DNA of 44,715 nucleotides from a virus (IMGVR_UViG_3300038441_001572:1-44715), one strand, 5' to 3'; shown: positions 14,850-23,821, numbered from the stretch's first letter. The notes: a model not told the origin generated them from the letters alone. Numbers and translations: made by a program.

Positions 14850-17042
14850 TTAACGACCGCCAAGAACGAAGAGAGCTTCTTCCGCAGAAGAGCCACCAGT
14901 ACCAAACGGGCTCTGCATTTCTCCACGTTTGGCACGCCAAATCAGTGTGTTCTCAATATCGGTGGGATTCATAAGATCCAGCTTCTTCCGGTTGGCTGCA
15001 CCAAAAGTTCCCTCCAATGTGAAGAGATAGCTCTTCTGCTGCGGAAGGCCAAACAGCTCTGGCTTGTTCAGCTGAGAATTGTACGCACTCGCTGCTTTGT
15101 AGTACATCGCAACTTGTGCAGCTGCCTGCTTGGGATCAATCTTCCGCTGCTTCACCTGCTCAGCCACTGAGAGAAGAACCTGCTGCTGTTGATCTGCAGT
15201 CAGATTCTCAGTCTTGATTGCTCCCGACTTCACCAGATCTTCCACAGCCAGCTTGACCACGTTGTTTCCCAGCACCTTCTGCAGCTGAGGATTCTCATTG
15301 ATCGCCTTGCCGAATGAAAGATACGGAGCAACGTACGGATTGTAGGTAGAGTTCCAACGAGAACTGCTCAGATCTTCTGGGCTGGTCACGCCAGACATAG
15401 AATTCACCAAGTCGTCCCGGTACATTTCGAACCCGGCCGCAACTGCATCTTCTTTCTTCGGTGCCTTGCCTTGATTCTTTGCCTGCAGTGTGCGTGCAGC
15501 CAGTGCTTCAGTTTGTGCGCCACCTTGAGCGAGTTTCTGAGCGGTCGAATAGACACTAGCACCTCCAGTGTTCTGAATGCGATCACGTGCACCGTTGCCG
15601 AGATAGAATCCCAAGCTCTCTTGCAGATCTGAACCGTACTGTCCAGACAGCGCTGCATTTGCCCAAGCTTCCTGCACCTTCTTATTGGTGAGTCCTTTCA
15701 GGCGCGCCACAGTCATCGGCTCAACCAAGCCGAGAGATTTACTCACTACTGCAAGCCGCTCATTCAGGCGAAGATCTTCATCTTCCCTCATCTTCTTGCC
15801 AGCCAGGATTTCATCTCGCTGACGCTTGCGATCCGCACGCGCTTCTTGCTGATCTTCCAGAGAGATGATCGTTCCAAGTGTGCTGCGAACATTGTCTCCC
15901 ATCTGGTTCTCAAGCGCAGCAAGTTGCATCTCGGTGTTTGCTTGAGCAACCTGAACCTGACCCTCTTGCTGCTGCAGTTTCGCGTTGGCTAGCTTCGCAT
16001 CATTCTGCGCTTGCTGGAATTGGTTGTCTCGAATGGTGTCTGCAGTATTTGCAGTGAGAGTCGCCTTCGCAGCAGCCAGTTGACGGGTGCGCGTGTCAAT
16101 GTTCTGGAGAGCAAGATCTTCCGCATCCGCAAGCGCGTTATTTCGCGCTGCAACCGCCGGCATCTTCACCTGAGCCAGCAAGTAGCCAATGGGATTCGAG
16201 AGCAGATCAGTGCTTGCAAGTTCGTCGTATTCTGCACGCACAGCAGTACGACCCTGCCGCGCAGTTTCTGCAACGGCAAGACTCTTCGCAATCTCATTGT
16301 TGACATCAGACTGATCCAGACCAAATGTCTGCTGCAGTTTTTCCAGTGCTTTATTCTGGGAGTAGGTGATTTCAGCTCGCTGTGCTGCGAGAGTTGCCGC
16401 ACCATCTGCAAGAGCACGCTGCTCTGCAATGCTCTGCAATTGAGTCTCTTGGCCGAGTTGAGCAGTCTGCTGCACTCGCTGCTTGGCTTCACCCATGTTC
16501 TGATTCTGACTGGTCATGCTCTGAAGGAGACTCTGAACCAGTTGGCTGGAATCAACACTGCCTCGTCCAAACGTTCCAGTGCCGCCTCCACCTGTGGAAG
16601 TTTCGGTGCTGCTGGAGTTGGTTTTCTTCAGGTAGCCCTGAGTTTCTTGTGGAAGATCTGCCATTCTGAACCTCGCTTTGGGACCGTAGTTGTACATCGC
16701 ATACACTTCTTCCGGCTTGTCCGAGAGCTTAAGAAGTTTCGAAAGGTATGCGGTCCCCACACGGATTTGGTCCTGTGGAGTCATCTGCTCGTGCTTGATC
16801 GAGTCTGGAACCAAGCCACTCTGAATCACATCCTGAAGAGCAATCGGAGTCACTTGCATGATTCCTTTTGCATTCTTCGGACTGGTGAGATTGTCGCTCA
16901 CAGCAGAAAGGCTCTGGGCCCCTTTAGGACTTCCAGAGTTTTCTGCGCGGATGACATTCCAAATGTATTCGGAGGGAACACCGAATTCCTTCGATGCTCC
17001 CTCCACAACTGGCGTCAAGTCTTCGATGGAGAACTTGGCCAT
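14850..17042 (-). CDS. Internal virion protein with N-terminal lytic transglycosylase (SLT) domain, 730 aa
   Basis: Residues about 15-135 form an SLT-like domain. The likely catalytic Glu is E34 (in IRAENSG), followed by the GIMQVTP motif at 60-66 and the MYNYGP motif near 116. A Ser/Thr/Gly-rich linker near residue 145 leads into long coiled-coil, Gln- and Ala-rich helices. By family, the domain opens peptidoglycan locally during DNA injection. It sits between the two other large ejected proteins. In T7 the transglycosylase is on gp16; here it is on the middle-sized protein rather than the longest one. Confidence 0.9.
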   Translation of the reverse strand: MAKFSIEDLTPVVEGASKEFGVPSEYIWNVIRAENSGSPKGAQSLSAVSDNLTSPKNAKGIMQVTPIALQDVIQSGLVPDSIKHEQMTPQDQIRVGTAYLSKLLKLSDKPEEVYAMYNYGPKARFRMADLPQETQGYLKKTNSSSTETSTGGGGTGTFGRGSVDSSQLVQSLLQSMTSQNQNMGEAKQRVQQTAQLGQETQLQSIAEQRALADGAATLAAQRAEITYSQNKALEKLQQTFGLDQSDVNNEIAKSLAVAETARQGRTAVRAEYDELASTDLLSNPIGYLLAQVKMPAVAARNNALADAEDLALQNIDTRTRQLAAAKATLTANTADTIRDNQFQQAQNDAKLANAKLQQQEGQVQVAQANTEMQLAALENQMGDNVRSTLGTIISLEDQQEARADRKRQRDEILAGKKMREDEDLRLNERLAVVSKSLGLVEPMTVARLKGLTNKKVQEAWANAALSGQYGSDLQESLGFYLGNGARDRIQNTGGASVYSTAQKLAQGGAQTEALAARTLQAKNQGKAPKKEDAVAAGFEMYRDDLVNSMSGVTSPEDLSSSRWNSTYNPYVAPYLSFGKAINENPQLQKVLGNNVVKLAVEDLVKSGAIKTENLTADQQQQVLLSVAEQVKQRKIDPKQAAAQVAMYYKAASAYNSQLNKPELFGLPQQKSYLFTLEGTFGAANRKKLDLMNPTDIENTLIWRAKRGEMQSPFGTGGSSAEEALFVLGGR

Positions 17043-17051
17043 GAGAACTCC

Positions 17052-19031
17052 TTAAGCTCCAGGCTCGGTGTAGGCGTGGAAGTTTTTCTGCAGATCATCG
17101 AAGAAACTCACTCCGAGTTTGTTCACAACGTCGGCAGAAATAACGTACTCACCATCCGAGAGTTTTGCATGGATTGAATCAGAGCGCCCAGTCCCAGGAC
17201 CATCCACAGAACCGCCGTGGCGATATCCATCACCACTGCTACCGTCACCAGAACCATCACCGGATCCATCTCCAGATCCGTCTCCATCTCCTGCGCCATT
17301 ATCGCCTCCATCATTTCCAGAGCCGGCAGTGTCACCAAGACCGCCATCGGAGCTTCCGTCTCCAGAATCTCCAGCTCCCATTCCTTCACCTTCTCCAGTT
17401 CCAAGTGCGCCTTCAGATTCTGCAGCAGCGAGACCTTGTGCATTCTCACCAACTTCTGCGGCATTCTCTGCAGGATCTGCAGTCATGAAGGCACCAGTAA
17501 CTGCCATCAGTGCATCCATCGGATCCGTGTTGGTTGCAGTTGCGAGAGCGTTAGCTGCAGACGCCAGATTGTCGCTTCCGATTCCAGACGACGCTTCAGG
17601 ACCAAGAACTCCCATCATGGCAGTGAGAGCTGCGATCGGATCTTGAGCTGCAGAAAGTTGCCCCATCACGGAGTTCTCTTGCATCCCCGCACCGAGCATA
17701 GACTGCACAAGTCCCAGAGGGCCTTTCATCCCAGGAACTCCCATCGCACCAAGAGCAGCTTGGCCAAACGCATTCGCTACTTCCTGCTGATTCTGAGCAA
17801 ACATTCCAGCAAGCGCACCGACTCCAGTTCCCATTGTGGTGGGTCCTGCAGCGGTGTTGTCTCCTGCCGATTCAGGGCGAGTGCTAGTTTGGGACGTTTG
17901 CGGATTAAGACCACCTCGCCCTTGCTGCGCCAAACTCTGAATTACTGCGACAGGGTCATAAGTTGGTGAACTGCTTCGACGACCACCACCAGAGCGGACG
18001 CTGACAAGACCACCATCAGCAAACCGAATGCCACTCTCTTTGTCAACCATCTTAGAGCCTCGATCGTAATCGCTGAGCTTCTTTCCGTTCTTGGCTTCTT
18101 TGGCTTTCGCATTCGCTCTACGCATCGCTGCAGCATCTTCATCTTCAGCCTCCCTAGAGATAGGACCTTCGGCAGCTTCCACTGCTTTGTCCACTCTGTA
18201 GATTCCCTTGCGTTCACGCGTTCCGTCGCGACCAACAAGACCGCCATCTGCGAATCCAAAGAAGTCGCTCACCGTATCAGCAGCGCCGCTAAGCCAGTCA
18301 CCGATCCCAGAATCGCTAACAGTATCGACAATCCCAGCTCCATCCGACCCTGTGTCGGAAGAAAAGAAATCGCCAATGCCACCGAGAGCAGAAGAAACCC
18401 CGTCAGTAATCCCACCTCCGAAAGTGTCAGACGTAGGTGAGAAATCAAAAGCTCCTGCAAGCTCGGGGCTTGCGGAAGCAGCAGAAGTAAGAGAAGGAGT
18501 AGAACCGCCAGAAGAAAAGAGACTGCCGAACGCATCTTTGCCCTTCTTGAAGAGGTCAGAATTGGTGACTTGCCCAATCGCTTGCAGCGCTCCAAGACCA
18601 GTTGCAGCCTTGCCAAGGTTGGTGCCAGAGGTGCTCTTCTGACCTCCAGTCGCTTGCGCAATCGCACTCGCAACATTACCTTGCGTGGCAAGATTCTGTT
18701 GCTGTTGCTGAGAAATCTGCTGCTGCGCTTTCACCGTGGTGTCCGAGAGAAGCTTCTGCAGCTGCGCATTCACAACTCCATTGCCTCCACTTCGCGCACC
18801 AACTGAGTTGGAGAAGCGGGCTTGCAGGCCAGGAGTCTGACCAGCAAGTTGCTGCATGATGGTTGCAAGCTGTGCGTTCGGATCCACGCTCTGCAATTGA
18901 GCAAGCACACTTTGAAGGGCGGAAGTATCTCCAGTCCCCTTCGTAGTTTGCTGCGTGCCACCGAACAGTTTGAGAAGATCAGCGACCCCTGCAAGGCCAC
19001 TACCTCCATCGACTCGTTTGGGATCTGCCAT
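17052..19031 (-). CDS. Internal virion protein, 659 aa, with Gly-Asp-Ser repeat region
   Basis: The N-terminal third is Gln- and Ala-rich. Two FADGGLV segments and a third related segment (YRHGGSVDGPGTGRSDSI, then LSDGEYVISADVV) occur along the chain. The last is a motif frequent in phage tape-measure and internal virion proteins. Residues about 545-610 are a low-complexity run of Gly, Asp and Ser, encoded around 17219-17400. By position it is the first of three ejected proteins, perhaps the smaller membrane or adaptor component. Function is inferred only from context and motifs. Confidence 0.8.
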   Translation of the reverse strand: MADPKRVDGGSGLAGVADLLKLFGGTQQTTKGTGDTSALQSVLAQLQSVDPNAQLATIMQQLAGQTPGLQARFSNSVGARSGGNGVVNAQLQKLLSDTTVKAQQQISQQQQQNLATQGNVASAIAQATGGQKSTSGTNLGKAATGLGALQAIGQVTNSDLFKKGKDAFGSLFSSGGSTPSLTSAASASPELAGAFDFSPTSDTFGGGITDGVSSALGGIGDFFSSDTGSDGAGIVDTVSDSGIGDWLSGAADTVSDFFGFADGGLVGRDGTRERKGIYRVDKAVEAAEGPISREAEDEDAAAMRRANAKAKEAKNGKKLSDYDRGSKMVDKESGIRFADGGLVSVRSGGGRRSSSPTYDPVAVIQSLAQQGRGGLNPQTSQTSTRPESAGDNTAAGPTTMGTGVGALAGMFAQNQQEVANAFGQAALGAMGVPGMKGPLGLVQSMLGAGMQENSVMGQLSAAQDPIAALTAMMGVLGPEASSGIGSDNLASAANALATATNTDPMDALMAVTGAFMTADPAENAAEVGENAQGLAAAESEGALGTGEGEGMGAGDSGDGSSDGGLGDTAGSGNDGGDNGAGDGDGSGDGSGDGSGDGSSGDGYRHGGSVDGPGTGRSDSIHAKLSDGEYVISADVVNKLGVSFFDDLQKNFHAYTEPGA

Positions 19032-19046
19032 TTCTCTTCTCCTAAC

Positions 19047-19370
19047 TTAGGCCGGACGGAAGCCGTTTTGGAACCAGCCTTGATTGAACAACGGAGTTGC
19101 GTTTGCTGCCGGAAGGGAAAGGAACTGGCCGCCAGAAACAACGTAGCCGCTACCGTTGATTGTGATTGCTGTGATTGGCGGAGGCAGTTGAATGTTCACA
19201 GTGCCGGTGGCCATGTTGGTAGTGTCGCTCATCTTCGGGCGATTATAACTCGCACAGAGTTGAGTGCCTTCCACATCATCAACACCAGTGATCTTGCCGT
19301 TGCTCACAGCTTTCACACCGCTCACTGCGAGAGTAACACTGCTCACGCCATTGGGAACAAGTACGTCCAT
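19047..19370 (-). CDS. Hypothetical virion-associated protein, 107 aa
   Basis: The ATG at 19370 has AGGAGGTCC just upstream on the minus strand. The protein is beta-rich with many Gly, Val, Thr and Asn and no membrane segment, ending in a Phe/Trp-rich tip (FNQGWFQNGF). It follows the terminator that separates it from the endolysin gene and precedes the ejection proteins. A small structural or decoration protein is the best guess. I do not recognise a family. Confidence 0.72.
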   Translation of the reverse strand: MDVLVPNGVSSVTLAVSGVKAVSNGKITGVDDVEGTQLCASYNRPKMSDTTNMATGTVNIQLPPPITAITINGSGYVVSGGQFLSLPAANATPLFNQGWFQNGFRPA

Positions 19371-19394
19371 TTGGACCTCCTAAATTTAAGCCAG

Positions 19395-19423
19395 TTTAAA
19401 GGGGCTCACATCTCTGTGGCCCC
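19395..19423 (-). terminator. Probable intrinsic terminator after the endolysin gene
   Basis: On the minus strand GGGGC+CACA pairs with TGTG+GCCCC (19423-19401, one bulged base), with a 4-base loop and then TTTAAACT. The T-run is short, so termination may be partial and allow some read-through into the ejection-protein genes. Confidence 0.6.
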
Positions 19424-19436
19424 CGCGAATCAAGCC

Positions 19437-19796
19437 TTACGCTTGTCTTTCAAAGTGCGGCCCATCCACAAAAGATCGGGTGCCGTTCTCAATCCGTCCT
19501 CTCCAGCTGCCGCCCCACTGATTCTTGGGATCAAGACTCTCCCAGTACACTCCCAACGGTTTGATCTGCGCAGCGGTTGCAAGTTTCCCATTCAGGAAGA
19601 GATTCAAGTCAATCGCCAACTTCTTCAAGTGCATGGAGTTGCTGGTTTGACTTGCGCCCTTCTGAACGTAGATCGCCTGCTGTTCTGGAGTTCGAAGGAC
19701 TTCTCCAAGAGAGAACTCAAATCCGAGTTCAAATGCTTTCGGCAGGAGAAGTGCAACATGCCGAGAGAATGCGAATTGCTCCTGAAGAAGTCCCAT
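19437..19796 (-). CDS. Endolysin, peptidase M15 (VanY-like), 119 aa
   Basis: The start is the ATG at 19796, seven bases after AAGGAGGTAAC on the minus strand. Upstream in-frame codons lack such a site. The zinc site of the M15 family is visible: H56 and D63 in SMHLKKLAID, and H114 in DGPHFE. RTPEQQ (35-40) is the usual preceding strand-turn. M15 phage endolysins cleave the peptide cross-bridge of peptidoglycan. There is no signal peptide, so export depends on the holin gene just upstream. The next gene upstream ends only two bases away, making a compact lysis operon. Confidence 0.92.
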   Translation of the reverse strand: MGLLQEQFAFSRHVALLLPKAFELGFEFSLGEVLRTPEQQAIYVQKGASQTSNSMHLKKLAIDLNLFLNGKLATAAQIKPLGVYWESLDPKNQWGGSWRGRIENGTRSFVDGPHFERQA

Positions 19797-19797
19797 T

Positions 19798-20001
19798 TCA
19801 GTTACCTCCTTCCGAGTCCTTGATTGCGTTCTCAAGGCGCTGGCGAGAGATGTCATCTGCGGCTTGCAGTTCTTTCAGCTCTTCCAGCGTCAAGTCGCGA
19901 CCTTCAGATTGAGCACGCTGAATCACTGCACCGATCTTTGCGGCTTGCTCAGTCAGTTGGAGCAGCAGTGCGATTGCGAGAAGGACATTTTCCGTGTTCA
20001 T
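19798..20001 (-). CDS. Small membrane-associated lysis-cassette protein, 67 aa
   Basis: The ATG at 20001 overlaps the stop of the lipoprotein gene (ATGA). The N-terminus (VLLAIALLLQL) is a short hydrophobic helix and the rest is a charged amphipathic helix (LEELKELQAADDI). It ends one base before the endolysin start codon. The position suggests a lysis accessory, such as an inner-membrane spanin-like or antiholin-like protein. The hydrophobic helix is short for a full membrane crossing, so this stays uncertain. Confidence 0.7.
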   Translation of the reverse strand: MNTENVLLAIALLLQLTEQAAKIGAVIQRAQSEGRDLTLEELKELQAADDISRQRLENAIKDSEGGN

Positions 20002-20348
20002 TTGGCGCTCCGAAGTTGAAGGAAGGACTGCAGTGCCTGCAGAATTGTCGTTGCGGTTGTGAGTCGAGATTCCGCACCATTCGGATCAGAAGTGTGCACG
20101 CTCACTGCGGTGTCAATTCCTGCTCGCGCCAGATCCGCTTGATCCTGCACATTGCGAGCGTCCTGATTCGTGATCTTCTTCGAGACCAGGAGTTCCGTAG
20201 TCGTGTTGCGCACTGCAGTCACCGTGCCGTATGCAACCGCAGCACGCTCATTGAAGGTCTTCGCTTCCGGCAGACCTGCCGTAGAACACCCAACAATTGC
20301 GGCCACGGCCACCATCGCTGCAGAATAGACAAGATTTTTCAGGCTCAT
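19998..20348 (-). CDS. Lipoprotein in the lysis cassette, 116 aa
   Basis: The ATG at 20348 has AAGGAG upstream. The N-terminus has a lysine-containing stretch, a hydrophobic core and a lipobox VAAIVGC with C21, so it should be lipidated and exported. The mature part is helical and rich in Thr, Ala and Gln. It overlaps both the holin-like gene and the 67-aa gene by four bases. An outer-membrane spanin role is possible from the position. However, it lacks the proline-rich region common in o-spanins, so I call only a lipoprotein. Confidence 0.8.
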   Translation of the reverse strand: MSLKNLVYSAAMVAVAAIVGCSTAGLPEAKTFNERAAVAYGTVTAVRNTTTELLVSKKITNQDARNVQDQADLARAGIDTAVSVHTSDPNGAESRLTTATTILQALQSFLQLRSAK

Positions 20349-20647
20349 TTCTTTTCTCCTTCAAGAGGTTTTGCTGGTTCAGGGGTGATGACGACAGGAG
20401 TGGCAATTGCGGAGTCGAGCATTGCTTCCTTCTGTTCTGGTGTGACTGGGATGTTCTGCTTGATGAGGCTAACAACCTTAATTGCAACCACCAAGATCGC
20501 CATGATGCTCGCATAGAGTTTCGGCTCAATGAGGTCTTGCAGGTCTGGAAGCACTGCGTAGACCGTACTCAGCACTGTTGCACCTACAGCGATCCACGTA
20601 CTCCAGGTTTTCAGCTGCCTGCCGGGGGCAGGAATTAGCTCTGCCAT
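20345..20647 (-). CDS. Putative holin, 100 aa, two membrane helices
   Basis: Two hydrophobic segments are visible (about residues 15-33, WSTWIAVGATVLSTVYAVL, and 44-61, ASIMAILVVAIKVVSLI). They are separated by an acidic turn, with a charged C-terminal tail ending LEGEKK. This size and topology fit a class II-type holin, which permeabilises the inner membrane to release the endolysin. It is the first gene of the four-gene lysis cassette. The assignment rests on topology and context, not on a sequence-family match. Confidence 0.78.
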   Translation of the reverse strand: MAELIPAPGRQLKTWSTWIAVGATVLSTVYAVLPDLQDLIEPKLYASIMAILVVAIKVVSLIKQNIPVTPEQKEAMLDSAIATPVVITPEPAKPLEGEKK

Positions 20648-20661
20648 GATTCTTTCCTTTC

Positions 20662-21231
20662 CTAGTTCTGATGGAAGTATGACGACACATGAAGATAGAA
20701 TCCAGCACTTCCTAACCCGAATCCTACCGATTGAACAATCGACCCGACTGCAGCCGGTCTAGCAGCTTGAGCCAATCCACCTACTCCAAGATAGTAATAC
20801 TGCCCAAACGTAGTTCCCGTGATTCCTTGCGTGTAGCCTTCCACAACAACTACGCGTCCGAATTCACCAGGATTGATTCCAAGCGGCTCGTCAACAATTC
20901 CGTGGCACGGCTTTGCACTCGTGCTTGCATCTGCAGGCTCGCCACAGATCTTCCCTCCACCATTCAGATAGAGGTGAACGAGAGTTCCAAATGGCAGAGA
21001 GATACCATCTGCAAGTACGTATGCAACTCTATGGTTCTGAGTGAGGATGCTTCCAAGTTGATTCCGCTGAGCAAGTTCTTCCTGACTGTACGTGACTCGA
21101 CCACTTGCAATACTGACTGCTTGAGCAAGCGCATTCAGTGCATTGTAGACCGGCAGGAACTTCGAAAAGTCCTTGTTCTCCATCCCTGCCGGAGTCTGTG
21201 GAAGTCCTGTAGTGATCCCATAGTCTGGCAT
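20662..21231 (-). CDS. Hypothetical structural protein, 189 aa
   Basis: The ATG at 21231 has AAGGAG upstream. The N-terminal 60 residues are helical. The remainder is a beta-rich Gly-laden region (CHGIVDEPLGINPGEFGRVVV, then GQYYYLGVGG, then GSIVQSVGFGLGS). It resembles the repeat-like barrel regions of phage decoration and fibre proteins. It lies between the tail nozzle and the lysis genes. I infer a virion surface or tail-associated protein, with low certainty about which. Confidence 0.72.
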   Translation of the reverse strand: MPDYGITTGLPQTPAGMENKDFSKFLPVYNALNALAQAVSIASGRVTYSQEELAQRNQLGSILTQNHRVAYVLADGISLPFGTLVHLYLNGGGKICGEPADASTSAKPCHGIVDEPLGINPGEFGRVVVVEGYTQGITGTTFGQYYYLGVGGLAQAARPAAVGSIVQSVGFGLGSAGFYLHVSSYFHQN

Positions 21232-21240
21232 GTCTACTCC

Positions 21241-23022
21241 TTAGAAGCTGCCATCCACGCTTGCGTGGACGATTGGAGCACTCAAAGAGAACACGCCCTT
21301 CACAAAGAACGTGAAGTTCTTCCCAGTCACCATGTCGCATCCGAACTCTGCGTAGTCTTCAACTTGCTCTCGCAGAGTCAAAGTTTCAAACGTTTCCAGC
21401 GTCTTTCCATTCACGCTGCGAGCCACTGCTACCTGCCCCCCAGGTTGGAGACCATCCATCTCAAGTTCCTGCAGCGTTGCGAGTCGTGCGCGAGTCAGCT
21501 GGTTGCGTCCGATGATGATGAATGCCTCTGAATCATCATTGACTGGGTCTCTCCAATCGAGCACTGCAATTCGAATCTCTCCCTGATCCTGCAGGAATGC
21601 AATACTCTGGCGCGGGTAGGTCAGATTGCTGCTTGCAATCGTGGCAGTGTCATACGTCATGGGATCAATCTCATCATACGAGACGTCTCCAAGCATGTTG
21701 TAGGTGAGTTCGGCAGTTTCACTTCCGTATGAATAGAAGAAGCAGTCTTTGTGCTTAATCCGCAACTTGCCCCACCGCTGCAGTCCAATGTCATAGACTA
21801 GGCAGTAGCTGTAAACACCAGGATACGTACCGTAGCTAACCACGAGAAAGCGCTGGCCACAATACTGCAGCTTCACAAACATCTCGGTCGTGATTTCTCC
21901 TTCCTCAAACTGCAATGCTGCAGTGTCGAAAGTCTCAAGGAAGTGGCCACCCAAGAAATCCGTCACGTCAGGAAAGACAGGTTCCGCGGTGTTCAGCGTC
22001 AACTTCTGCATGCCACCCGTAGTGTACGCATAGATGCTGCCGACGCTTCCTTCACTCGCAACCTGTTCGAAACCTTCTACGCCCCCTGCATTCGAAATCT
22101 CCTTGAAGATCCAAGGGCTTGCAAAGTTGTTGGCGTTGTAGAAAGCTGCAACTGCGTTCTTCGTGGTGAAGATGATGTAGCCCCCGCTCATCGGGATGAG
22201 TGCGGTGATCACACCTTTGATGTCTTCTGGAATAGCGCTACCGGCTCCAGTAATTTCACCGTTCGCATAGACTTCAAAATTGAACGCAGCTCCATCCCAC
22301 GGAGCCCAATAGACAGTCAGGTTGCTCCAAACCAGCAGGTACCCGTTTGAGGATGCGATACCAAAAATGTTCCCTTGACTAACAGGAAGGTTCTGAACGA
22401 TGTCTGCCGAAGGATCGATTCCAATCGGTTTGAACGTCAGTGTCGCTGAATCCCACAGCAGCAAACTGCCGTCTTTTGTGATCGTGCTTGGCGGATCGGA
22501 AGTCAGACGCAGGCCGATTCGGCTGTAGCAGATTAAAGTCCTGCCTTCAATATACGCGCGCGTGACATGCGCAGTATCCACATGGAAGGCAGAAATTTCT
22601 GAGATTACATAGCTGTATGGAGTCCAGAGTGCTTGGTTCTGTACTCCTTGCCAATAGTCGTCACCGAGAGGAAGGACGTAATTCCAGCCTTTAGCTGGAG
22701 AGTAGAGGACAGTGCCTTCATTCTCATCTCGCAGAGGAAAGATTTGATCGAACATTTCCACGCCCCCCGTTGGGAGTGCGTGATCTGGTTCAAGCTTCTG
22801 CAGATAGCTTACGCTCTTCACCCCAGTGCTAACTGGAACGAAGTTCTCTCCGTAGATAATCTGCGGAATGTCGTAGTCTGTATTCTCTTCTGCCCCCATG
22901 TAGGCACGCACAGATTTACCTGCAGTGTCCATTGACGGAATTAGAGAAGCTCGCGAACCCCAGGAAGACACCAGGGGAAAGCGAGCTTGATTCATGCTGA
23001 GTTTGAAGCGCTGAACTGCCAT
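21241..23022 (-). CDS. Tail nozzle (tubular protein B-like) protein, 593 aa
   Basis: The protein is almost entirely beta-structured. It has many short strands with aromatic residues and repeated patterns such as GNIFGIASSNGYLLVWS and GGYIIFTTKNAVAAFY, consistent with a propeller fold. The start PLVSSWGSRASLIPSMDT and a length of about 600 residues match the nozzle or stabilisation proteins of short-tailed phages (T7 gp12, P22 gp10 class). In order it follows the adaptor, fibre and two small proteins. The tail-tip role is inferred from fold impression and synteny. Confidence 0.75.
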   Translation of the reverse strand: MAVQRFKLSMNQARFPLVSSWGSRASLIPSMDTAGKSVRAYMGAEENTDYDIPQIIYGENFVPVSTGVKSVSYLQKLEPDHALPTGGVEMFDQIFPLRDENEGTVLYSPAKGWNYVLPLGDDYWQGVQNQALWTPYSYVISEISAFHVDTAHVTRAYIEGRTLICYSRIGLRLTSDPPSTITKDGSLLLWDSATLTFKPIGIDPSADIVQNLPVSQGNIFGIASSNGYLLVWSNLTVYWAPWDGAAFNFEVYANGEITGAGSAIPEDIKGVITALIPMSGGYIIFTTKNAVAAFYNANNFASPWIFKEISNAGGVEGFEQVASEGSVGSIYAYTTGGMQKLTLNTAEPVFPDVTDFLGGHFLETFDTAALQFEEGEITTEMFVKLQYCGQRFLVVSYGTYPGVYSYCLVYDIGLQRWGKLRIKHKDCFFYSYGSETAELTYNMLGDVSYDEIDPMTYDTATIASSNLTYPRQSIAFLQDQGEIRIAVLDWRDPVNDDSEAFIIIGRNQLTRARLATLQELEMDGLQPGGQVAVARSVNGKTLETFETLTLREQVEDYAEFGCDMVTGKNFTFFVKGVFSLSAPIVHASVDGSF

Positions 23023-23034
23023 GGTTGTCTTTCT

Positions 23035-23337
23035 TCAGAAGAACTTCTGCCAGACCATTAGACCGAAGGAGAATACGGCCCAACCGCCCCAGAACAGATT
23101 AATCCACTTGTCGACCTTCCTCTCTAGCTGGATGATCTGCAGATGGTGATTGGATCTGAGTGTGTTCAGCTCCGATTGGAAGGATCCCATCTGCTCTTCC
23201 AGCTTACCCATGCGAGTGCCCTGAGTGATTTGTCGCTCATCAATCAGTACGAGTTTCTGCACTGCTTCAGAGAGCTTGTCGATCTTTTGTTCGATCACGA
23301 TGGCTCTCTCCTCGGAAACAGGTGTACTCATGCTCAT
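23035..23337 (-). CDS. Small coiled-coil membrane protein, 100 aa (XhlA-like topology)
   Basis: The ATG at 23337 overlaps the upstream stop (ATGA). Residues about 8-72 are heptad-rich (VIEQKIDKLSEAVQKL, then GKLEEQMGSF, then IIQLERKVDKW). A single membrane helix follows near the C-terminus (INLFWGGWAVFSFGLMVW). That topology resembles XhlA-type lysis or tail-membrane proteins. It is separated from the main lysis cassette by two structural genes, so it could instead help the tail engage the membrane. Confidence 0.75.
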   Translation of the reverse strand: MSMSTPVSEERAIVIEQKIDKLSEAVQKLVLIDERQITQGTRMGKLEEQMGSFQSELNTLRSNHHLQIIQLERKVDKWINLFWGGWAVFSFGLMVWQKFF

Positions 23338-23801
23338 GCCCCACTCGGATTTCCTACGGCAGCAGCTCCTTCCGGAGTAGCTTCTGCAACTCCTTGCTGC
23401 TCACGAGCAAGTCGCACTGCGCTGTCGATCAAAGCTTCGAGTGCAGAGATGTGTGCGAGAGCATGGCGATGCTTGCCTTCGAGTTCTGCAAATGCAAGAT
23501 GCAGCTTCCCATACTCTTCCTGTACTTCCGTCATTGCCTTTTCGTGGGCACTGCGCTGCTCTTCCTTCTCAGTCTTCAGCTGCTCCACTGCTTTCAGAGC
23601 ACCCGACTGGACATCAGGGAACCATTTCTCTAGCGGGAAGTCTCCTGCAAGAGAAATAGGAATGGCTGCTCCTGCCTTGCCAGCGATGAGCTTTCCATCT
23701 TCATAGATCAGCTCTTCCTCTGCCACGTGAGCACCAGTGACAACACCTTCGCGCCAACGAACCATGATTTCCGCTGGGAAGACTTTCTTTTCTACTGTCA
23801 T
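23334..23801 (-). CDS. Hypothetical protein, 155 aa, beta N-terminus and coiled coil
   Basis: The ATG at 23801 has AGGAG upstream. Residues 1-60 look like a small beta domain (EIMVRWREGVVTGAHV). Residues about 68-135 form a heptad-rich helix (EQLKTEKEEQRSAHEKAM and onward), and the tail is Gly/Ala-rich. It lies directly after the fibre gene and overlaps the small membrane protein. A tail accessory or fibre-assembly protein would fit the position. I do not recognise a family. Confidence 0.75.
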   Translation of the reverse strand: MTVEKKVFPAEIMVRWREGVVTGAHVAEEELIYEDGKLIAGKAGAAIPISLAGDFPLEKWFPDVQSGALKAVEQLKTEKEEQRSAHEKAMTEVQEEYGKLHLAFAELEGKHRHALAHISALEALIDSAVRLAREQQGVAEATPEGAAAVGNPSGA

Positions 23802-23821
23802 GTTGACTCCTAAATGATCGA

